A stretch of DNA of 64,000 bases from Chitinophaga oryziterrae (lineage in GTDB: Bacteria > Bacteroidota > Bacteroidia > Chitinophagales > Chitinophagaceae): NCBI RefSeq assembly GCF_009758125.1, contig NZ_WRXO01000006.1, positions 186,001 to 250,000 of the forward strand, written 5' to 3'. Under the pieces are notes generated by a model. It did no database searches. It worked only from the letters and a program-made list of their open reading frames with translations, and was not told where the DNA came from. A program made the position numbers and the translations under genes. Each line of letters begins with the position of its first letter. The first letter of the stretch is position 1. Positions 26,305-34,047 of this stretch are shown piece after piece.

Positions 26305-26341
26305 AAGGCAACAGGCAGGGATTTCCTGTCTGTTGCTTTTT
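26305..26341 (+). terminator. Rho-independent terminator after the BON gene
   Basis: GCAACAGGCAGG (26308-26319) pairs with CCTGTCTGTTGC (26325-26336) with one G-T wobble and is followed by TTTTT. It stands only 12 bp before the glycogen synthase ATG, so that gene depends on read-through or an unseen promoter. Confidence 0.75.
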
Positions 26342-26352
26342 AACTTAAAGAC

Positions 26353-27996
26353 ATGGAAATGCTACGACCCGATTATATTTTCGAAGCCAGCTGGGAGGTT
26401 TGTAACAAAGTAGGAGGCATCCATACCGTAATATATACAAAGGCAAGATTGCTGCAAAAATGGGATGATCATTTTATCATGATAGGCCCGGAACTACAAA
26501 AGGATACTGAAATTTCCCCGGAATTTATAGAGGATAGCAACCTTTTCCCTGCATGGAAAGAACAGGCATTGAAAGATGGATTGCACGTGCGGCTGGGCTA
26601 CTGGAATATTCCCAGCCGGCCGGTGGTCATACTGACCGACTTTACTTATTTATATACCAGAAAGAATGACATTTTTGGTCACCTGTGGCTGAAATACGGA
26701 CTGGATTCACTTAGTGGCCAGTGGGACTATATTAATCCCGCCTTGTTCGGCTATGCTGCGGGTATGGTCATTGGCAGTTTTTACCACCACCAGCTGAAGG
26801 CGTCCGGAACTGTTATTGCACAATTCCATGAGTGGATGACAGGCGCCGGTGTATTATACCTTAAAGAGTATGTACCTGAAATCGCTACCGTCTTCACTAC
26901 ACATGCTACCGTTGCCGGCAGAACACTGGCTGGCAGTGATCAGCCGTTCTACAGCCTTTTCAAAAAACAAACAGGTGATCAGGTCGCTGCCGGATACCGG
27001 GTGGTATCAAAACATTCTCTGGAAAAAACAGCAGCGGTGAATGCCGATTGCTTTACCTGTGTAAGCGAATTTACCGCAGGAGAATGCATACAGTTCCTGG
27101 ATAAACAACCCGATTTTATTACTCCTAACGGATTCGACAGTGCTATCGTACCGGAACCGGCCGTATTTGACGTTAAAAGGGCGCAGGCGCGGACCCGCGT
27201 TTTACAGGTGGTAAAAGCATTACTGCAACAGGAAGTGCCCGAAAACAGCCTTCTGGTGATCAAGAGCGGCCGGTATGAATTCAGGAACAAGGGAATTGAT
27301 ATACTTATTGATAGCCTTGGACTTTTGAGGGCCGTACCTCCCGAAAACAGTATCGTGGTGGTCATATTTGTACCTGCCTGGGATACAGGCCCGAGACCGG
27401 AGTTATTGGAACGGTTGAAACATCCGGACATGCGGCATCCGCTTACCGGCGAAATACTCACGCATCAGTTAGTGGGGGAAGATACAGATCCTATTTGCAG
27501 GCGGATGCGTCTCAGAGGCATCGATAACGCACCGGGTAATAATCTGAAAGTATTGTTTGTGCCTGCATACCTGGAGGGCCGGGATGGTATTTTAAATCTG
27601 TCCTATTATGATTTACTGCCTGGTTTCGATCTCTCTGTCTTTCCTTCGTACTATGAACCATGGGGATATACCCCCATGGAGAGCCTTGCCTTTCATGTGC
27701 CGGCTATTACAACCAACCTGTCTGGCTTTGGCATAGCTGTAAAGAAGTTACCAGGCTATAATGGGAACGGATTGTACATAGTGGAACGGAACGACGAAAA
27801 TGATCAGCAGGCAGCACAAAAAATTGCCGATATCATCAGGGCTTATGCCGCATTCCCGGAAAGTAAGAGAATAGTTATAAAGCAGGCCGCTGAGGCCATC
27901 AGCAAACATTTCCTTTGGGATGCCCAAATTGAATGGTATATGAAAGCATACAGCTTTGCGTTGCAGAAAAAAGTAAAGGCTGCAGTAGCAAAATGA
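26353..27996 (+). CDS. Glycogen synthase, GT3 (eukaryotic-type) family
   Basis: 547 residues. The N-terminus DYIFEASWEVCNKVGGIHTVIYTKA is the GT3 sugar-nucleotide binding region. Further motifs: IAQFHEWMTGAGVLYLK, ATVFTTHATVAGRTLAG, CVSEFTAGECIQFL, and the retaining-GT E-x7-E element PSYYEPWGYTPMESLAF, which holds the catalytic Glu pair. It elongates alpha-1,4-glucan from UDP- or ADP-glucose. GT3 enzymes are common in Bacteroidota and shorter than animal GYS. Context with PEP synthase and PfkB points to carbon-store management in non-growing cells. There is no dyad immediately upstream. Confidence 0.9.
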   Translation: MEMLRPDYIFEASWEVCNKVGGIHTVIYTKARLLQKWDDHFIMIGPELQKDTEISPEFIEDSNLFPAWKEQALKDGLHVRLGYWNIPSRPVVILTDFTYLYTRKNDIFGHLWLKYGLDSLSGQWDYINPALFGYAAGMVIGSFYHHQLKASGTVIAQFHEWMTGAGVLYLKEYVPEIATVFTTHATVAGRTLAGSDQPFYSLFKKQTGDQVAAGYRVVSKHSLEKTAAVNADCFTCVSEFTAGECIQFLDKQPDFITPNGFDSAIVPEPAVFDVKRAQARTRVLQVVKALLQQEVPENSLLVIKSGRYEFRNKGIDILIDSLGLLRAVPPENSIVVVIFVPAWDTGPRPELLERLKHPDMRHPLTGEILTHQLVGEDTDPICRRMRLRGIDNAPGNNLKVLFVPAYLEGRDGILNLSYYDLLPGFDLSVFPSYYEPWGYTPMESLAFHVPAITTNLSGFGIAVKKLPGYNGNGLYIVERNDENDQQAAQKIADIIRAYAAFPESKRIVIKQAAEAISKHFLWDAQIEWYMKAYSFALQKKVKAAVAK

Positions 27997-28057
27997 TATC
28001 AATCATTTGAAAACCAATTTAGGTCATTGTTATATATCATGTAATAATGTCAATTTG
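27992..28057 (+). promoter_or_regulatory. Stress-regulon promoter of the Nim-like gene
   Basis: The perfect dyad AATGATATCAATCATT (27992-28007) overlaps the glycogen synthase stop codon. A second copy ACCAATTTAGGTCATT (28013-28028) lies 21 bp further on. The -7 TCAATTTG (28050-28057; one change from TAnnTTTG) begins 22 bp from the second copy. Confidence 0.7.
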
Positions 28058-28077
28058 TATAAGCTAAAACCCTTGAT

Positions 28078-28542
28078 ATGTTAGGTTCATTAACACAACA
28101 ACAAATAGACGAGGTGTTGTTCCGGAATGTGACGGGACGTATCGGTTACCATAATGGGGAGAGAGTGTGTATAGTACCTGTTAGTTATGCTTATAACGGG
28201 GAACATGTGATCGCACATTCAAAGGAAGGAACGAAAATTACAATGATGAGGAAGAACCCCAATGTTTGTTTTGAAGTGGATGAAATGACAGATATGAGCA
28301 ACTGGTCCAGTGTCATAGCCTGGGGTTTTTACGAAGAGATCACAGCCGAAAAAGAAAGATATTACGCAATGAAATTCCTGGTAAGCCGGCTCATGCACCT
28401 TACCATAAGCGAAACGGCCAGGATCCCTCATATGGAAGGCCGGGATACTGCTGAGGTTTATAAGCCGGAAGTAATAAGAACGATCGTATTTCGCATCAAT
28501 ATCGAAGAAAAGAAGGGGAAATTCGAAAGAACGATATTATAG
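28078..28542 (+). CDS. Pyridoxamine-5'-phosphate-oxidase-like flavoprotein (Nim-type)
   Basis: 154 residues of the FMN-binding split-barrel fold: LTQQQIDEVLFRNVTGRIGYHNGERVCIVPVSYAYNGEHVIAHS, then KITMMRKNPNVCFEVDEMTDMSNWSSVIAWGFYEEI, and the C-terminal VFRINIEEKKGKFE. It matches nitroimidazole-resistance (Nim) and related F420/FMN reductase-like proteins. The actual electron acceptor is unknown. Split-barrel or nitroreductase-type flavoproteins also occur in mycobacterial dormancy regulons. Confidence 0.85.
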   Translation: MLGSLTQQQIDEVLFRNVTGRIGYHNGERVCIVPVSYAYNGEHVIAHSKEGTKITMMRKNPNVCFEVDEMTDMSNWSSVIAWGFYEEITAEKERYYAMKFLVSRLMHLTISETARIPHMEGRDTAEVYKPEVIRTIVFRINIEEKKGKFERTIL

Positions 28543-28569
28543 TGTCGGGAATGCTATAAGTATAAGGAA

Positions 28570-28599
28570 AATAAGGCTTGCCACATGGCAAGCCTTATT
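28570..28599. terminator. Bidirectional terminator between nim and DUF2892 genes
   Basis: AATAAGGCTTGCCA (28570-28583) is perfectly complementary to TGGCAAGCCTTATT (28586-28599). It overlaps the stop codon of the convergent gene. Confidence 0.8.
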
Positions 28600-28804
28600 A
28601 ATGCGCGTGCCGGCGGCTATTAATACCAAATAAAGTGTATAACGGACAACTACCTACGATACCGGTAATTAAAAATATAAAGGCAATGATCATAAGTACT
28701 ATACCTAATGTACCTGATATCATCTTTACATAATATAAATATCCAACTGTTAATGCCAGCAATATGCGGATGATGCGATCTGCTTTACCCATATTTAGTT
28801 TCAT
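28598..28804 (-). CDS. DUF2892 (YgaP-like) small membrane protein
   Basis: 68 residues. The pattern NMGKADRIIRILLALTVGYLYY, a second hydrophobic segment LGIVLMIIAFIFLITGIVG, and the terminal SCPLYTLFGI are the hallmarks of the DUF2892 family, two-helix inner-membrane proteins often next to rhodanese or stress genes. Its promoter shares a dyad region with the divergent gene at 28961. Confidence 0.85.
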   Translation of the reverse strand: MKLNMGKADRIIRILLALTVGYLYYVKMISGTLGIVLMIIAFIFLITGIVGSCPLYTLFGINSRRHAH

Positions 28805-28826
28805 GGTATTTTTTTTGATGATGAAA

Positions 28827-28871
28827 TAAAGGTAAATACATAATTGCGGGGAAACATTGATGGCGGTCAGG
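28827..28871 (-). promoter_or_regulatory. Stress-regulon promoter of the DUF2892 gene
   Basis: The minus-strand -7 TACCTTTA runs from 28834 to 28827. The dyad ATTGATGGCGGTCAGG (28856-28871) starts exactly 22 bp away, and the AATGA of the next dyad (28878) is again 22 bp further. Confidence 0.6.
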
Positions 28872-28877
28872 GCTTTA

Positions 28878-28943
28878 AATGATCTGAATCTCCCGGCCGT
28901 TAATGAAGGTCATTTATCCGGAAGAAAAGGGAGCGTAAATTTG
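28878..28943 (+). promoter_or_regulatory. Stress-regulon promoter of the membrane protein-usp unit
   Basis: AATGATCTGAATCTCC (28878-28893) and GTTAATGAAGGTCATT (28899-28914), 21 bp apart. The -7 TAAATTTG (28936-28943) begins 22 bp from the last dyad base. Confidence 0.7.
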
Positions 28944-28960
28944 TTTTAAATCCTACTGCT

Positions 28961-29443
28961 ATGAGAGGTAATATTTTCTCCCAGCCATTCATCATCTCTA
29001 ACCTGATCAGCTTACTGATCCTGATCATTGTTCTTGCTAAACCCATATTCGGCAGAATGCTGATATCACTTATTTTTATAGCAGCAGCAATTATTAATAC
29101 TGTCGTAGCAATTACTAATCCTGATGTTTATAAAGTATATGAAAGCCTTGCAGCACTACCTGTATATGAGGATTTTATCCGGGGCCCTTTCAGCCTTCAT
29201 ATTACAACTTATGTTATAATCATCGCGGCAGGCCAGTTAATGATAGGATTAGGGCTTGCTATGAAGGGGATGTACGAGAGCATTGCCCTGGTGGGAGCGA
29301 TCATATTCCTGCTGGCAATAGCTCCGCTGGGTGCAGGTTCTTCTTTTCCCTGTACTGTAATACTTGCACTGGCCTGTGGGATCCTGTTAAGGGAAGAAAA
29401 AAGGAAATCCTGGTTCACATTATTTTTAAGGCTTAATTATTAA
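28961..29443 (+). CDS. Multi-pass membrane protein of unknown function
   Basis: 160 residues with four or five hydrophobic segments (about 12-28, 32-50, 82-101, 108-122, 126-142) and a basic C-terminus (REEKRKSWFTLFLRLNY). The loop between the second and third segments reads NPDVYKVYESLAALPVYEDFIRG. I do not recognise a named family. It is co-transcribed with the usp gene 28 bp downstream from a stress-regulon promoter, so a stress-related role is likely. Confidence 0.7.
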   Translation: MRGNIFSQPFIISNLISLLILIIVLAKPIFGRMLISLIFIAAAIINTVVAITNPDVYKVYESLAALPVYEDFIRGPFSLHITTYVIIIAAGQLMIGLGLAMKGMYESIALVGAIIFLLAIAPLGAGSSFPCTVILALACGILLREEKRKSWFTLFLRLNY

Positions 29444-29471
29444 ATCCCTTTGTTCTTATAAAAACACAATC

Positions 29472-30308
29472 ATGAAAAAGATCTTAGTTATACTAAATGG
29501 AGGAAATACACATAATACGATTTCTTTTGCCTGTTATATGGCTGGTTTCACACAGGCCAGGCTGAGCGCTGTTTTTCCGCATGCTATACCATATGGGAAA
29601 GAACCTGCGCTGAAACAGGTGTATGGATCGGCCTATGTGGAATCTATTGTGGAGTCTGATCTGTCAGTAAATGAATCCTATGTCATTGAAGTGCAGAAAC
29701 AGCAGCAGCTTTTCACCGAAATATGCGAAAGCAGAGGCATTCCCTATCATCTGTTCAAAGAAAATGAGGTGACAGCAGAAGAGCTGATCGAAGAAAGCCG
29801 CCTGGCAGATATGATCATATTAGACACCACGGCAGATATTAGACATCATCAGAAAGATGAACGGGATAAACTCACCAGGTCGCTGCTCGCTAATGCAGAA
29901 TGCCCGGTTATAATTGCACCGGCTATTTATGAACCTATCGACGAAATCATTCTTTGTTATGATGGGTCTGCATCTGCTGTATTTGCTATGAAACAACTGA
30001 CTTATCTGTTACCCGGACTTGAAAACACTAAAATAACGGCATTACAGGTGAGTGACGACAATGAATGGAAAAGGGCGACGAATTGCAAGCTGAGAGAATG
30101 GCTGGCAGATAATTACAGGTATGTAAATGTTGAAACAATAAAAGGGACGGCTGAAAAAGAGCTGTTTAATATCCTGATGAAGAAAGCCAATACATTGGTG
30201 GTAATGGGCGCTTATGGAAGAGGGGCCGTATCCCGGTTTTTCCATCAGAGCATGGCAGAACAATTCCTGGACTTATCTCCGTTACCTGTATTTATCACAC
30301 ATTATTAA
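29472..30308 (+). CDS. Universal stress protein, two UspA-type domains
   Basis: 278 residues. Domain 1 (MKKILVILNGGNTHNTISFACYMAGF...LLANAECPVIIAPAI) lacks the ATP loop. Domain 2 (IDEIILCYDGSASAVFAMKQLTYLLPGL) carries MGAYGRGAVSRFFHQS, which keeps the first two glycines of G-x2-G-x9-G-S but has Gln in place of the third, so nucleotide binding may be altered. It ends with LSPLPVFITHY. It is most similar in layout to the products of 36455, 37306 and 41475. Confidence 0.9.
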   Translation: MKKILVILNGGNTHNTISFACYMAGFTQARLSAVFPHAIPYGKEPALKQVYGSAYVESIVESDLSVNESYVIEVQKQQQLFTEICESRGIPYHLFKENEVTAEELIEESRLADMIILDTTADIRHHQKDERDKLTRSLLANAECPVIIAPAIYEPIDEIILCYDGSASAVFAMKQLTYLLPGLENTKITALQVSDDNEWKRATNCKLREWLADNYRYVNVETIKGTAEKELFNILMKKANTLVVMGAYGRGAVSRFFHQSMAEQFLDLSPLPVFITHY

Positions 30309-30333
30309 TTTTTACATTCTTCTATATTAAATT

Positions 30334-30363
30334 AAAGTGCAGGATTTCCTGCACTTTTTTTAT
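30334..30363 (+). terminator. Rho-independent terminator after usp
   Basis: AAAGTGCAGGA (30334-30344) pairs with TCCTGCACTTT (30347-30357), followed by a run of T residues. Confidence 0.85.
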
Positions 30364-30441
30364 TATAAAAATCTATTGATTGTACTGATGGAGTGTGTAT
30401 TTAAAATACTGAATGTTATTGTGTTATAATTTCTAATAAAT

Positions 30442-30473
30442 TTGTTGAATAAGATGACAAAAGTGTAATTTTG
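30442..30473 (+). promoter_or_regulatory. Promoter of the response-regulator/CRP gene, without operator
   Basis: TTG (30442-30444), 21-bp spacer, TAATTTTG (30466-30473). A good -33 element is present and no AATGA/TCATT dyad is seen, in contrast to the promoters it may control. The leader is about 50 nt. Confidence 0.55.
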
Positions 30474-30531
30474 TAATTGTTAATGGCTCCGGAATTATTT
30501 TAAGACACTTAATACCTAAAATCTTCTTTAT

Positions 30532-31590
30532 ATGGCCACGATATTACTCATAGAAGATAATAAAGATATCCGTGATAACACAGCTGAAATTCTGGAAATG
30601 GCCAATTACAAAGTCCTGACCGCTTCCGATGGCAAAATCGGCGTACAAATGGCGGAAGAAGCCCATCCCGATCTTATTGTTTGTGATATTACAATGCCTG
30701 TATTGGATGGCTATGGCGTTATTCACCTGTTACACAAAAAAGAGCACCTCAGTAATATCCCGTTTATTTTCCTGACGGCAAAGGCAGAGCGTGCTGATAT
30801 GAGAAAAGGAATGGACGCGGGAGCAGATGATTACATTACAAAACCCTTTGATGCAACCGATTTACTGAACGCCATTGAATGCAGGCTGAAGAAATCCGCC
30901 TTACTGAAGAAAGATATATCCACTGGTATTGATGGCATGCAGATATTGTTATCTGCCACTTCCGGAAAGGAGGCCCTCTATACACTGAAGGAAGAACGTA
31001 ATGTTAATTATTATAAAAAGAAACAATCTGTATACACCGAAGGTAATCACCCCAGTTGTCTTTATTTTATCGTAAAAGGTAAAGTAAAAACCTACCGTCG
31101 TAATGAGGATGGAAAAGAGCTGATCACTGCAATATATAAAGAAGGTGATTTTATAGGATATGTTCCTTTACTGGAAAACAGTGTTTATAAAGAGAATGCA
31201 GATGCAATAGAAGAAACTGAACTGGCTATCATCCCACGCAAGGATTTTGAAGAACTGACCCATAGCAATGTACAGGTTTTACAGCGGTTTGTACGGCTCC
31301 TTGCCAGTAATATTGTAGAAAAGGAAATGCAGCTCCTGAATATTGCTTATAGTTCATTACGGAAGAAAGTAGCTGATGCACTTATGTTCATCACCAGGAA
31401 ATATAACCAGTCAGACAGCGAAAAATTCAGTATCGATATTAGCCGGGATAACCTGGCAGCCATTGCCGGTGTCGCGAAAGAATCCCTCATCCGTACACTG
31501 GGCGATTTCAGGGATGAGAAATTAATAACTATTAAAGATGGGGAAATCTTCATTACAGACAGTAAAAGGATGGCCGGCATGTTAAACTAA
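30532..31590 (+). CDS. Response regulator fused to a CRP/FNR-type DNA-binding module
   Basis: 352 residues. Receiver domain 1-120: acidic pocket Glu8/Asp9, phospho-acceptor Asp52 in VCDITMPVLDGYG, Thr82, Lys104 in YITKPFD. cNMP-binding-like domain about 145-245 (YKKKQSVYTEGNHPSCLYFIVKGKVKTYRR); the Arg that binds cAMP phosphate in CRP is not evident, and there is no cysteine cluster as in FNR. HTH_Crp domain about 270-350 with recognition helix VAKESLIRTLGDF. Glu317 and Arg321 match the CRP/FNR residues that contact the GA step of TGA half-sites. It is the best candidate to bind the AATGA-N6-TCATT operators around it. No kinase gene is adjacent; the soluble PAS kinase is 9 kb away. Confidence 0.9.
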   Translation: MATILLIEDNKDIRDNTAEILEMANYKVLTASDGKIGVQMAEEAHPDLIVCDITMPVLDGYGVIHLLHKKEHLSNIPFIFLTAKAERADMRKGMDAGADDYITKPFDATDLLNAIECRLKKSALLKKDISTGIDGMQILLSATSGKEALYTLKEERNVNYYKKKQSVYTEGNHPSCLYFIVKGKVKTYRRNEDGKELITAIYKEGDFIGYVPLLENSVYKENADAIEETELAIIPRKDFEELTHSNVQVLQRFVRLLASNIVEKEMQLLNIAYSSLRKKVADALMFITRKYNQSDSEKFSIDISRDNLAAIAGVAKESLIRTLGDFRDEKLITIKDGEIFITDSKRMAGMLN

Positions 31591-34034
31591 CCGGGTCCCG
31601 GTAAATTGGTTTTATATACCTCGAACCAGGCCACAGTTGCAAATCCTGTTACCAGGCACAGAAAGAATAGAAAAGGAGAGATCGTCGCTAACCCGAATAA
31701 TGTACGTACAGGCGGTACGAACAGGATGATCGCTATAAACACCAGTGAAACAGCGATGATCACCGGGGCCAGCGGGTTATGGTACTTCATCGTCTTTGTA
31801 ATATTTTCTGTAAAGGAGCGGTTTGTAAATGTGAGAAAAATATTACTGAAGAGAAGCGAGGTGAACACAAGGGTGCGCGTTTCTTCCAGTGAATAATACC
31901 CCATGGATATATTGTATAAAGTAAGTACCCCTGCTGCGATGATCAGCCCCTGTACAATACTGATGATCATTTCATTTGAATTGAACAGACTTCTGCTTGT
32001 TTTTCTTGGAGGCAGCCGCATCAGGTTATATTCTACCGGTTCTTTTTCATAAAAAAGGGAACAGGTAGGACCCATAATGAGCTCCAGGAAAATAATATGA
32101 ACAGGAGAGAAGATATTGGGATATTTCCAGCCAAGCAGTGGAGGAATAGTAGCTGTTAGTATAATGGGAATATGAATGGAAATGATATAACGGATGGCCT
32201 TTTTAAGATTGTTATAGATCTTTCTGCCCTGCATAATTGACTCAGGTATTTTTTCCAGATTATCATCTATGATCACCAGGTCCGATGCCAGTCTTGCTAT
32301 TTCAGTACCTTTTTTACCCATCGCAATACCTATGTCTGCTGCTTTCAACGCTAATCCGTCATTTACTCCGTCTCCGGTCATGGCTACCGTTTCCCCGTTA
32401 ATTTTCAGCGCTTCCACTACCCGTAGCTTTGCCTCCGGGAACATGCGCGCAAATATCGAAATATCCCCGACTGCTTTATGAAGTGCCTCATCTGTCATGC
32501 CCATTATTTCCTCGCCGGTAGTATATCGCTGATAATTGTTAAACCCTGTTTTTTCTGCAATATTTATCGCCGTTTCAGGATAATCCCCTGTTATCAGTTT
32601 TACTGCGATCCCTGCTGCATACAGTTGCCCGATGGTGTTGGCTGCATTAGCCTTCGGCGGGTCATACAGACTCAGTAATCCTTCAAAATGCCAGTTAAAG
32701 TTATCCTGGTTTTCCGGAAAAGGACCTTCATGCATGGCGCTGGCTACTCCCAGTACCCGGTAGCCTTTGGATGCCATCGTTTGAATATGTGTATTTACCT
32801 TTTCAATCGTAACCTTGTCCAGCTTACAAACACCCATGATCCTCTCCGGCGCACCTTTAGCCGCTGCCGTGAAACCGGTACCGGCTGCATATACATGTGT
32901 CATCATGGGTGGTCTGCCTTCCAGCGGATATTCATGGACCATGGCGGGCAATGTACTCCCGCTGCTATCCTGCGCGTTGAATGCCTCAAGGATCGCTTTT
33001 TCCATACTGTCGAACGGATGCTTCTCACTGGCCAGCGCTGCATAATGTAAAACGGAACCTTTATCGGTCAGCTCTCCGCTGAGATGATCATAGATCATCA
33101 CTACTTCCATCCTGTTCTCAGTAATGGTACCCGTTTTATCCAGGCAAATCGTACTTACTCCGCCCAGGTTCTCAATTGTCTGCGGGTGCCTTGAAATGAT
33201 CCCTTTACCTGCCATATAATAGGCCCCCAGTGCCATAAAAGAAGAAAAAGCTACGGGGATCTCTTCCGGTATGGCGGCCATTGCAAGTGTTAATCCCAGG
33301 AGTATACTGCCGGTGATATCCCGGCTTTTTATAAAGTTAAGTACGCAAATAATAATGAAAGCACTGATACCGAATATAGTGAGTCTGGTAACAGTATGTC
33401 CCATTTGCACCTGCAGGCGGGTCCTGGTCGTTTCATTTGTGCTGATGGCCTTGCCCAGTTTACCAAGTGCTGTATTGTTGCCGGTGGCCGTCACCCTGCT
33501 GACGCATTTACCGGTATTGATCGACGTTCCCTGGTATAAGAGCCCGGTGTCCTTAGCAACAGGCATGGCCTCTCCGGTCATGACGGATTCATTTACGGTA
33601 AGGTCATTAGCGGTAATGATCTCCGCATCTGCAGGGATCAGGTCCCCTTCAGCCAGCAACAATATATCTCCGGGCACCAGGTCTTCGGTGTCAATTATTT
33701 CTTCCCTGGCATTCCGTATCACGATTGCTTTGGGTGCGGTATACAGCTTCAGTGCTTCCAGCGCACGGCTGCTTTTTGTTTCCTGGTATACAGAAATGGC
33801 AGATACCAGCAACATGGCGGAAAGCATGGTAATACCTTCCGCAATATCCCCCAGTATGAAATAAATAAGACATGCTGCTACCAGCAGCAGAAACATGGGC
33901 TCGCGTATTACACCAAGAATGATAACAGAGAATTTCCCCGTATGCTTTTCCTGAAAAATATTCTTTCCATATCGTTCCCGGAGTTCCAGGACCTGTTTGG
34001 GCCCTAAACCTGTTGCTACTTTGTTGACGATCAT
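31587..34034 (-). CDS. Cation-transporting P-type ATPase (P2-like)
   Basis: 815 residues: N-terminal cation-ATPase domain (GLGPKQVLELRERYGKN), actuator TGEAMP (about 153-158), phosphorylation motif DKTGTIT with Asp299, nucleotide-binding part (KGAPERIMGV), hinge TGDGVNDGLALKAADIGIAMG, and about ten membrane helices. The M4 motif is PEEIP (256-260) rather than the PEGLP of Ca2+ pumps, so the ion is uncertain. It is the last gene of the unit usp, usp, ppsA, ATPase. M. tuberculosis CtpF is a comparable P2 ATPase in a dormancy regulon. Its stop codon overlaps that of the convergent response-regulator gene. Confidence 0.9.
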   Translation of the reverse strand: MIVNKVATGLGPKQVLELRERYGKNIFQEKHTGKFSVIILGVIREPMFLLLVAACLIYFILGDIAEGITMLSAMLLVSAISVYQETKSSRALEALKLYTAPKAIVIRNAREEIIDTEDLVPGDILLLAEGDLIPADAEIITANDLTVNESVMTGEAMPVAKDTGLLYQGTSINTGKCVSRVTATGNNTALGKLGKAISTNETTRTRLQVQMGHTVTRLTIFGISAFIIICVLNFIKSRDITGSILLGLTLAMAAIPEEIPVAFSSFMALGAYYMAGKGIISRHPQTIENLGGVSTICLDKTGTITENRMEVVMIYDHLSGELTDKGSVLHYAALASEKHPFDSMEKAILEAFNAQDSSGSTLPAMVHEYPLEGRPPMMTHVYAAGTGFTAAAKGAPERIMGVCKLDKVTIEKVNTHIQTMASKGYRVLGVASAMHEGPFPENQDNFNWHFEGLLSLYDPPKANAANTIGQLYAAGIAVKLITGDYPETAINIAEKTGFNNYQRYTTGEEIMGMTDEALHKAVGDISIFARMFPEAKLRVVEALKINGETVAMTGDGVNDGLALKAADIGIAMGKKGTEIARLASDLVIIDDNLEKIPESIMQGRKIYNNLKKAIRYIISIHIPIILTATIPPLLGWKYPNIFSPVHIIFLELIMGPTCSLFYEKEPVEYNLMRLPPRKTSRSLFNSNEMIISIVQGLIIAAGVLTLYNISMGYYSLEETRTLVFTSLLFSNIFLTFTNRSFTENITKTMKYHNPLAPVIIAVSLVFIAIILFVPPVRTLFGLATISPFLFFLCLVTGFATVAWFEVYKTNLPGPG

Positions 34035-34047
34035 TACTGGTTAATTA

